From WYZ-LMO2 sp040514265 (GTDB lineage: Archaea; Halobacteriota; Archaeoglobi; Archaeoglobales; Archaeoglobaceae), in assembly GCA_040514265.1 (NCBI GenBank), contig JBEVCD010000051.1:1-18295 (forward strand): a DNA stretch of 18,295 bases. The letters are read 5' to 3'. The notes below the pieces were generated by a model. That model made no database searches, was not told the origin of the DNA, and worked only from the letters and a program-made list of their open reading frames with translations. A program made the translations under genes and the position numbers. Positions 12,966 through 18,295 of this stretch are shown piece by piece (positions within the stretch are counted from its first letter, which is position 1; each line of letters begins with the position of its first letter).

Positions 12966-14165
12966 ATGGAGAGGGACGAGGAAATAAGGTATCTGATGGA
13001 AAAGCTTCAGAGGCTTGAAGAGGAGTATTACAAGCTCAGAGAACTCTATCGCAGACTCGAAGATGAAAAGAGGTTCATAGAAAGTGAAAGGATTAGGTAC
13101 GAACGCGAAGTCCGCAGACTCAGGAGCGAGATAGAGAGGTTGCGCTCACCACCTCTGCTGGTTGGCGTGGTTTCCGATGTCCTTGAGGATGGGAGAGTAA
13201 TAGTTAAGAGCTCCACGGGTCCCAAGTTCGTTGTTTACGCTTCGCAGTACATAAATCCGGACGAGCTCAAGCCGGGGGCGAGGGTGGCTCTAAACCAGCA
13301 GACCCTCGCCGTTGTCAGCGTGTTACCCTCACCCAAAGACCCGATGGTTTACGGGTTCGAAGTCGAGGAGAGACCTAACGTAACCTACGACGACATCGGC
13401 GGGCTCGATCAGCAGATCGAGGAGATAAGGGAAGCCGTAGAACTCCCGCTGCTAAAGCCCGAGCTATTTGCGGAGGTAGGCATAGAGCCTCCAAAAGGCG
13501 TGCTGCTCTACGGTCCGCCAGGAACTGGCAAAACTTTGCTCGCTAAGGCGGTCGCAAATCAGACGAAGGCGACCTTCATAAGGGTCGTTGGAAGCGAGTT
13601 CGTGCAGAAGTACATAGGAGAGGGTGCACGACTCGTCAGAGAGGTCTTCCAGCTCGCGAAGGAGAAGGCACCGTCGATAATATTCATCGACGAACTTGAC
13701 GCAATAGCTGCCAGAAGAACCAGCAGCGACACGAGCGGCGACAGAGAGGTGCAGAGAACGCTTATGCAGCTACTCGCCGAACTCGACGGTTTCGACCCGC
13801 GCGGTGACGTGAAGGTGATAGGCGCCACGAACCGCATCGACATACTCGACCCAGCGATACTGCGACCGGGTCGTTTCGACAGGATAATCGAGGTTCCGCT
13901 TCCGAACTTCGAGGGCAGGGTTCAGATATTCAGGATACACACGAGGAGGATGAAGCTCGCCGACGACGTGGACTTCACAGAGCTTGCGAGGCTGACGGAG
14001 GGAGCGAGCGGAGCGGACATAAAGGCGATATGCACGGAAGCCGGAATGTTCGCGATAAGGGAGGAGAGGACGAGAGTCACGATGATGGACTTCATGAGGG
14101 CAATAGACAAGGTCCTCAAGCGCAGCCCGCCGGTGCCGGACCTCAAAGGCATCATGTTCGTCTGA
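12966..14165 (+). CDS. pan: proteasome-activating nucleotidase, intact copy
   Basis: This 399-residue AAA+ ATPase forms a hexameric ring that unfolds proteins and feeds them to the 20S proteasome. Seen in order: an N-terminal coiled coil (about 5-60), an OB domain (about 64-125), and the AAA+ core with Walker A GPPGTGKT at 183-190, Walker B IIFIDE near 238-243, sensor GATNR and the arginine-finger segment RPGRFDR. The C-terminus is MFV where many PANs and Rpt subunits have hydrophobic-Tyr-X for docking to the proteasome, so Phe replaces Tyr. Length is normal. I chose the ATG at 12966 because the TTG at 12945 lies too close to the TATA box. Codons from 13509 onward occur again, identically, in the chimeric frame downstream. 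Confidence 0.97.
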   Translation: MERDEEIRYLMEKLQRLEEEYYKLRELYRRLEDEKRFIESERIRYEREVRRLRSEIERLRSPPLLVGVVSDVLEDGRVIVKSSTGPKFVVYASQYINPDELKPGARVALNQQTLAVVSVLPSPKDPMVYGFEVEERPNVTYDDIGGLDQQIEEIREAVELPLLKPELFAEVGIEPPKGVLLYGPPGTGKTLLAKAVANQTKATFIRVVGSEFVQKYIGEGARLVREVFQLAKEKAPSIIFIDELDAIAARRTSSDTSGDREVQRTLMQLLAELDGFDPRGDVKVIGATNRIDILDPAILRPGRFDRIIEVPLPNFEGRVQIFRIHTRRMKLADDVDFTELARLTEGASGADIKAICTEAGMFAIREERTRVTMMDFMRAIDKVLKRSPPVPDLKGIMFV

Positions 14166-14170
14166 GCGCG

Positions 14171-14183
14171 CCCGGAGCCTCCA
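14171..14183 (+). repeat. 13-base inverted repeat, arm 2 (after PAN)
   Basis: CCCGGAGCCTCCA is the reverse complement of 12946-12958. It lies just upstream of the ligase-type TATA box. The tandem duplication repeats it at 14997-15009. Confidence 0.6.
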
Positions 14184-14199
14184 CAAATCTTTTATTTGT
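14183..14199 (+). promoter_or_regulatory. promoter of the chimeric frame (ligase promoter, copy 1)
   Basis: ACAAAT-CTTTT-ATTTGT has perfect 6-base arms. The TTTTATTT core is centred about 25 bases before the ATG at 14218, so transcription should start at or near that codon. Confidence 0.55.
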
Positions 14200-14217
14200 T
14201 CTCGTACTGGAAAACTT

Positions 14218-14991
14218 ATGCTTTTCAGAGAGTTCGCAGAGTTCTGTCAGGTCGTCGAAAAGATATCTTCCACACTCGAACTCACAGCAAGGATAGCCGT
14301 GCTGATGAAGAAGATAGAGAACGACGACGATCTGTACGGTCCGCCAGGAACTGGCAAAACTTTGCTCGCTAAGGCGGTCGCAAATCAGACGAAGGCGACC
14401 TTCATAAGGGTCGTTGGAAGCGAGTTCGTGCAGAAGTACATAGGAGAGGGTGCACGACTCGTCAGAGAGGTCTTCCAGCTCGCGAAGGAGAAGGCACCGT
14501 CGATAATATTCATCGACGAACTTGACGCAATAGCTGCCAGAAGAACCAGCAGCGACACGAGCGGCGACAGAGAGGTGCAGAGAACGCTTATGCAGCTACT
14601 CGCCGAACTCGACGGTTTCGACCCGCGCGGTGACGTGAAGGTGATAGGCGCCACGAACCGCATCGACATACTCGACCCAGCGATACTGCGACCGGGTCGT
14701 TTCGACAGGATAATCGAGGTTCCGCTTCCGAACTTCGAGGGCAGGGTTCAGATATTCAGGATACACACGAGGAGGATGAAGCTCGCCGACGACGTGGACT
14801 TCACAGAGCTTGCGAGGCTGACGGAGGGAGCGAGCGGAGCGGACATAAAGGCGATATGCACGGAAGCCGGAATGTTCGCGATAAGGGAGGAGAGGACGAG
14901 AGTCACGATGATGGACTTCATGAGGGCAATAGACAAGGTCCTCAAGCGCAGCCCGCCGGTGCCGGACCTCAAAGGCATCATGTTCGTCTGA
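14218..14991 (+). CDS. chimeric open reading frame: DNA ligase N-terminus fused to PAN ATPase core
   Basis: This 257-residue frame has residues 1-39 identical to the DNA ligase N-terminus and residues 40-257 identical to PAN 182-399; Tyr40 fits either parent. It arises at the junction of the 826-base tandem duplication and is in frame. It keeps Walker A (41-48), Walker B, the sensor and arginine-finger segments and the MFV tail. It lacks PAN's coiled coil, OB domain and the first part of the AAA+ core, including the strand that leads into Walker A. A copy of the ligase promoter lies directly upstream and a normal stop ends it, so it could be expressed. Without the missing core strand it may not fold; if it does, it could interfere with PAN rings or proteasome docking. 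It may instead be an assembly artefact. Confidence 0.6.
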   Translation: MLFREFAEFCQVVEKISSTLELTARIAVLMKKIENDDDLYGPPGTGKTLLAKAVANQTKATFIRVVGSEFVQKYIGEGARLVREVFQLAKEKAPSIIFIDELDAIAARRTSSDTSGDREVQRTLMQLLAELDGFDPRGDVKVIGATNRIDILDPAILRPGRFDRIIEVPLPNFEGRVQIFRIHTRRMKLADDVDFTELARLTEGASGADIKAICTEAGMFAIREERTRVTMMDFMRAIDKVLKRSPPVPDLKGIMFV

Positions 14992-15160
14992 GCGCGCCCG
15001 GAGCCTCCACAAATCTTTTATTTGTTCTCGTACTGGAAAACTTATGCTTTTCAGAGAGTTCGCAGAGTTCTGTCAGGTCGTCGAAAAGATATCTTCCACA
15101 CTCGAACTCACAGCAAGGATAGCCGTGCTGATGAAGAAGATAGAGAACGACGACGATCTG
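14335..15160 (+). repeat. 826-base tandem direct repeat, copy 2
   Basis: Identical to 13509-14334 as far as I can see. The copies diverge immediately before 13509 (C versus G at 14334), and after 15163 the sequence continues into the ligase body. A TAC is shared at both edges (13509-13511, 14335-14337, 15161-15163). Confidence 0.95.
15009..15025 (+). promoter_or_regulatory. DNA ligase promoter (copy 2)
   Basis: Same inverted repeat around TTTTATTT as at 14183-14199, centred about 25 bases before the ligase ATG at 15044. This is the copy that serves the complete ligase operon. Confidence 0.55.
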
Positions 15161-16702
15161 TACAACGTCACTCTCTTTCTGATGGGAAAGGTCTTCCCGC
15201 CCTGGGACGAGCGTGATCTGGGCGTCGGGGTCGGTTTGGTTTACGAAGCCCTTCAGAACGTTACCGGAGTCAAGAAGGAGAAGATTGAGAGGCTCGTAGC
15301 CCAGCTCGGCGACCTCGGGCTGGCGGCTGAGAGGTTGCTGAAGGGGAGGAAGATGTCTACGCTGGCTGCGGAAGAGCTGACTATAACCAGAGTCAGGGAG
15401 ATCTTCGACGAGATTGCCAAACTTACTGGGGAAGGTAGCAGAAAGCGCAAGGTCATGCTTCTGACCGGACTCTTAGCTTCCGCCACGCCTCTGGAAGCCA
15501 GATACCTCGTGAGACTGATACTCAACGAGATGCGCCTCGGCATCGGTGAGGGAATAATCAGGGACGCGATCGCGAGGGCTTTCAACGTGCCGGTAGAACT
15601 CGTGGAGAGGGCTTACATGATAACGAACGACCTCGGCAGAATTGCCGTCATCGCGAAGAGGGAGGGACGCAAGGGGATCGAAAATGTGAGGATAGAGCTC
15701 CACGTCCCCGTGAGGATGATGCTCGCCCAGACGGCTGAGAGCGCGAAGCAGGCTGTGGAGGAGATGAAGGTCGTTGCCGCAGAATGGAAGTTCGACGGGA
15801 GCAGAGTTCAGGTTCACTGGGGGAACGGGAAGGTCACGGTATACTCCAGAAGACTCGAAAACGTAACAAACGCGATCCCGGAGGTGGTCGAAGCTGTTAA
15901 GAGCTGCGTCGAGGAGGGCGTAATACTAGACGGCGAAGTCATAGCCGTGAGCGAAGGTAAGCCGCTGCCCTTCCAGCACGTGCTGCGGAGGTTCAGGAGG
16001 AAGCACGACGTCTCGAAGATGATGGAGAAGATCTCGCTGCAGGTCTACTTTTTCGATATACTCTACCGCAACGGCGAACTGATAAACTTGCCGCTGAAGG
16101 AGAGGAGAAGACACTTGGAAGAGGTCGTGAAGCCGAACGAGATAGTGAGAGTAGCCGATCAAGTGGTGACGAGCGATGAAAACGTGATCGAGGAGGTGTT
16201 CCGCAGAGCCATCGAAGCTGGTCACGAGGGGGCGATGCTGAAGAATCCCGAATCTCCCTACGTCCCGGGTAAGAGGGGGAAGCACTGGCTGAAGCTGAAA
16301 GCTGTGATGGAAACCCTCGACCTCGTCGTCGTCGGCGCTGAGTGGGGAGAGGGCAAAAGGAGCAAGTGGCTCAGCAGCTTCGAGCTCGCCTGCGTCGATC
16401 CGGCTACGGGAAAGCTTCTCAGAGTGGGGAAGGTGGCAACTGGCTTCACCGACGAGGACCTCGAAGAGTTGACGGAACTCTTCAAACCACTCATAGTCAG
16501 ACAGGTCGGAAAGCGCGTGGAGCTCATTCCAAAGTACGTATTCGAGGTTGCGTATCAGGAGATTCAGAAGAGTCCGAAGTACGAGAGTGGCTACGCGCTG
16601 CGTTTCCCTAGGTTCGTCAGACTGAGAGACGACAAGGACGTCGGCGAAGCGGACACGATAGACAGAGTAGAGGAGCTGTTCAGGCAGCAGTTCGGAGCAT
16701 GA
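15044..16702 (+). CDS. lig: ATP-type DNA ligase, intact copy
   Basis: This 552-residue enzyme seals nicks in DNA during replication and repair through an enzyme-AMP intermediate. Seen in order: an N-terminal helical DNA-binding domain (about 1-215), the nucleotidyltransferase domain with motif I KFDGSR carrying the catalytic Lys249, motif III near ILDGEVIA (294-301), motif IV EGAMLK (395-400) and motif V WLKLK (415-419), then a C-terminal OB domain. Length is typical of archaeal replicative ligases (about 550-600). Its first 39 codons and promoter also occur upstream as part of the tandem duplication, but this copy is complete. The stop overlaps the next gene's start (ATGA), so it heads a three-gene operon. 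Confidence 0.97.
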   Translation: MLFREFAEFCQVVEKISSTLELTARIAVLMKKIENDDDLYNVTLFLMGKVFPPWDERDLGVGVGLVYEALQNVTGVKKEKIERLVAQLGDLGLAAERLLKGRKMSTLAAEELTITRVREIFDEIAKLTGEGSRKRKVMLLTGLLASATPLEARYLVRLILNEMRLGIGEGIIRDAIARAFNVPVELVERAYMITNDLGRIAVIAKREGRKGIENVRIELHVPVRMMLAQTAESAKQAVEEMKVVAAEWKFDGSRVQVHWGNGKVTVYSRRLENVTNAIPEVVEAVKSCVEEGVILDGEVIAVSEGKPLPFQHVLRRFRRKHDVSKMMEKISLQVYFFDILYRNGELINLPLKERRRHLEEVVKPNEIVRVADQVVTSDENVIEEVFRRAIEAGHEGAMLKNPESPYVPGKRGKHWLKLKAVMETLDLVVVGAEWGEGKRSKWLSSFELACVDPATGKLLRVGKVATGFTDEDLEELTELFKPLIVRQVGKRVELIPKYVFEVAYQEIQKSPKYESGYALRFPRFVRLRDDKDVGEADTIDRVEELFRQQFGA

Positions 16703-17232
16703 TAATCAGAATTTTCGCCCTGCTGACGGTTGTATTCTTCGCAGCAGCAGCATTCGGTTACGCGAAGGGCGGCGAGCTGTTCGAGCTCTTAAAGAAGTTT
16801 TTCGAAAGTTTCTCTCCCTATTTCGATGATCCCGTAAAGCTGGCGTTGATAATTTTCGTAAACAACGCAACCAAGAGCTTCGCAGCCATGCTCGGCGGCT
16901 TCTTCTTCGGAATTTACCCCATCTTCTTCGTGGCTTCCAACGGATACATACTCGGAGCCGTAGCAGCAGCCAGCGCTGCGCAGCGCGGCTGGTATGCGAC
17001 ACTTCTCGCAATCCTGCCACACGGAATCATTGAGATCCCGGCTGTAATACTGGCTTCGGCTTACGGCGTCTACCTCGGCTACCGCTTCGCTCTCGCACTC
17101 TTTAAAGGAGAGGAGTTCAAAAAACACCTTTTTGAGGCTCTAACAGTTTACTTAAGAATCATCCTTCCCATGCTGTTCCTCGCAGCTTTAATCGAAGCTT
17201 TCATTACACCGCGGATCGCGGGCGTTGCATGA
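16699..17232 (+). CDS. SpoIIM/DUF95-family membrane protein
   Basis: The 177-residue protein has an N-terminal membrane helix (about 2-21) and three to four further hydrophobic segments. Central landmarks of the stage II sporulation protein M family are visible: NNATKSFAAMLGGFFFGIYP (near residues 55-74), SNGYILGAV and the LPHGIIEIPAVILA segment (near 109-122). Archaea do not sporulate and the role of these homologues is unknown; a part in membrane remodelling or transport is speculation. It is coupled at both ends by ATGA overlaps to the ligase and to the deacylase gene. Start is the ATG at 16699. Confidence 0.88.
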   Translation: MIIRIFALLTVVFFAAAAFGYAKGGELFELLKKFFESFSPYFDDPVKLALIIFVNNATKSFAAMLGGFFFGIYPIFFVASNGYILGAVAAASAAQRGWYATLLAILPHGIIEIPAVILASAYGVYLGYRFALALFKGEEFKKHLFEALTVYLRIILPMLFLAALIEAFITPRIAGVA

Positions 17233-18071
17233 AGCTCGTGGTCTGCAGTCGAAAGGACACGGCATCGATGAACATCCTCGACGCGCTGCTTTCAATGGAG
17301 GACGCTGAGCGCAGAAGTGCGGGCGAATTCGAAATATACGAGGCTGAGGACTTGCTGATTGCAGTGGTTGAGGAGAGGCTCATCTACGCGGACTACATCG
17401 ACGAGAGACTCTCGAAGTTCGTTGAATTCGATGAGATCCTCTTCGCTTCCAGACACAGCAGCAAGGATCGCAGGAAGATGTTCTCAGTCCACGTATCTGG
17501 CAACGTCGCCACCGCTGAATACGGCGGCAGACCCTTCAGCCTCGCAAAACCCTCGCCGATTACGATGAAGAACTACTTCCTCCACCTCGCAGAGAGGCTC
17601 GAAAGAAAACCGGAGTTCTCGCTGACACTGGAAGTTACTCATCACGGACCTTCGGAGATAAGAAAACCCTCCGCCTTTTACGAGATCGGGAGTGACGAGG
17701 AAGCCTGGAGAGACAGAGAGGCTGCTGAAATCGTGGCTGAGGCTATGCTTGAGGCTGTGAGGGATGAGAGATCAGACTGGACTGTTGCAGTAGGCGTGGG
17801 CGGAACACACTACGCACCGCGCCAGACGGAGATAGAGCTGCAAACGACGATAGCCTTCGCGCACAACTTCGCCAAGTACACCTTCGACCAGCTGACTCCG
17901 GAGTTTCTGAAGAAGGCAATCGAGATCAGCGAGGCGAGGCTCTTGGTTTACGATGAAAAGTCTGTAGTTTCGAAGGTGAAAAACATGCTCAGAGAGGTAG
18001 CAGATGAGTGCGGCGTCGAGCTGCTCAAGACTAAGGAAGCCAAGAGAAAATTCGAGCGAAAGTCTTATTAA
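17229..18071 (+). CDS. dtdA: D-aminoacyl-tRNA deacylase, archaeal/plant type
   Basis: The 280-residue protein matches the archaeal DTD2/GEK1 family, which removes D-amino acids wrongly attached to tRNA as a translation proofreading step. Family features visible are the N-terminal LVVCSRKDTASMNI segment, ILFASRHSSKD (near residues 70-80), THHGPSE (near 137-143) and the glycine/histidine segment VGVGGTHYAPRQTEIE (near 188-203). The conserved histidines are expected to bind metal or act in hydrolysis. Length is normal. It is the third gene of the ligase operon with an ATGA overlap. Its TAA stop lies inside the TATA box of tRNA-Gly. Confidence 0.94.
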   Translation: MKLVVCSRKDTASMNILDALLSMEDAERRSAGEFEIYEAEDLLIAVVEERLIYADYIDERLSKFVEFDEILFASRHSSKDRRKMFSVHVSGNVATAEYGGRPFSLAKPSPITMKNYFLHLAERLERKPEFSLTLEVTHHGPSEIRKPSAFYEIGSDEEAWRDREAAEIVAEAMLEAVRDERSDWTVAVGVGGTHYAPRQTEIELQTTIAFAHNFAKYTFDQLTPEFLKKAIEISEARLLVYDEKSVVSKVKNMLREVADECGVELLKTKEAKRKFERKSY

Positions 18072-18072
18072 G
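18064..18072 (+). promoter_or_regulatory. TATA box of tRNA-Gly, overlapping the dtdA stop
   Basis: CTTATTAAG is centred about 27 bases before the tRNA 5' end at 18095 and contains the dtdA TAA stop (18069-18071). Confidence 0.55.
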
Positions 18073-18094
18073 CAGCTTGGAGAGGTCTTTCCAA

Positions 18095-18167
18095 GCGCCG
18101 ATGGTGTAGCCTGGTAACACAGGGGCTTGCCGAGCCCCAGCCCCGGGTTCAAATCCCGGTCGGCGCA
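18095..18167 (+). tRNA. tRNA-Gly (GCC)
   Basis: The plus strand folds with acceptor GCGCCGA/TCGGCGC, a D arm GTGT-AGCCTGGTA-ACAC, anticodon stem GGGGC/GCCCC around loop TTGCCGA with anticodon GCC, and T arm CCGGG-TTCAAAT-CCCGG. The discriminator is A and no CCA is encoded. A short T-run (CCTTTTCCC) just downstream may end transcription. Confidence 0.96.
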
Positions 18168-18178
18168 CTCCTTTTCCC

Positions 18179-18227
18179 AAGATGAGACCCTGTCAACCTG
18201 CTCAGGTGATTAAAGTGAACGGTCTGC
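18179..18227 (+). ncRNA. weak candidate C/D-box-like small RNA
   Basis: AAGATGA (18179-18185) and GTGATTA (18206-18212) each match the C-box consensus RUGAUGA at six of seven bases. Each is followed, 12 and 11 bases later, by CTGC, which matches the D-box CUGA at three of four. The spacing suits an archaeal C/D guide RNA, but the missing final A in both D boxes should weaken the K-turn. The rest of the right edge to 18295 holds no gene I can support. Confidence 0.2.
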
Positions 18228-18295
18228 TAAAACTGCTTTAACCAGACTTCTCTTTCCGAAAGGTTTCAGACGGGATTTAGGCTCTTCTCGCAGAC

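Larger units (their letters stand above)
13509..14334 (+). repeat. 826-base tandem direct repeat, copy 1
   Basis: It covers PAN codons 182-399, the stop, the 52-base intergenic promoter and ligase codons 1-39. Copy 2 follows without a gap. Repeated open reading frames in several frames translate identically, and I saw no mismatch between the copies. Confidence 0.95.

Noticed and set aside
13770..15012. paired minus-strand frames of 138, 94 and 77 residues in both repeat copies
   Set aside because: They are antisense shadows of the PAN ATPase core; their only use is to show that the two copies are identical.
18240..18295. possible CRISPR repeat at the right edge (CAGACGGGATTTAGG region)
   Set aside because: Only a loose resemblance to archaeal repeats, with no second copy in the window.

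Overview
The window reads as a gene-dense archaeal chromosome segment, most likely from a thermophilic euryarchaeon of the Archaeoglobales type. The evidence is a proteasome-activating nucleotidase (PAN), an archaeal multiprotein bridging factor, an ATP-type DNA ligase, an archaeal D-aminoacyl-tRNA deacylase, a short archaeal adenylosuccinate synthetase and tRNAs without encoded CCA. Many TATA-like boxes sit about 25 bases upstream of start codons, which suggests mostly leaderless transcripts. The proteins are rich in Glu, Lys and Arg. The genus is inferred from general resemblance, not from a search.

Layout. Bases 126-1573 hold a bifunctional-nuclease (DUF151) gene converging on purA. tRNA-Gln(CTG), an unrecognised helical gene and the divergent metG follow to 4299. 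Bases 4297-7599 (minus strand) form one operon: phenylacetate-CoA ligase, a double-ACT protein, a two-helix K+ channel with RCK domains, an HD-domain protein and a frameshifted small membrane gene. After a CAT tRNA, 7922-11426 (plus strand) is one tightly packed operon: a DtxR-like metal regulator, a metal ABC transporter (binding protein, ATPase, permease), then CcmC and a 37-residue CcmD-like protein. These genes suggest that metal supply and cytochrome c maturation are expressed together. Bases 11419-12899 (minus strand) hold aMBF1, CutA and a nucleotidyltransferase. They are divergent from PAN, which starts at 12966.

The striking region is 13509-15163. An 826-base segment containing the end of PAN, the intergenic promoter and the first 39 codons of the DNA ligase gene is present twice, head to tail, with no difference I could see. 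PAN and the ligase both stay intact. The new junction creates a third open reading frame at 14218-14991 that joins the ligase N-terminus in frame to the PAN ATPase core, behind a copy of the ligase promoter. It is either a very recent tandem duplication that has produced a chimeric gene, or an assembly artefact. The sequence alone cannot decide.

Bases 15044-18071 continue as a ligase, SpoIIM-like membrane protein and D-aminoacyl-tRNA deacylase operon with ATGA overlaps, followed by tRNA-Gly(GCC) and an unassigned right edge. Two convergent gene pairs have their stop codons interlocked in palindromes, and several promoters have the TATA box inside an inverted repeat.
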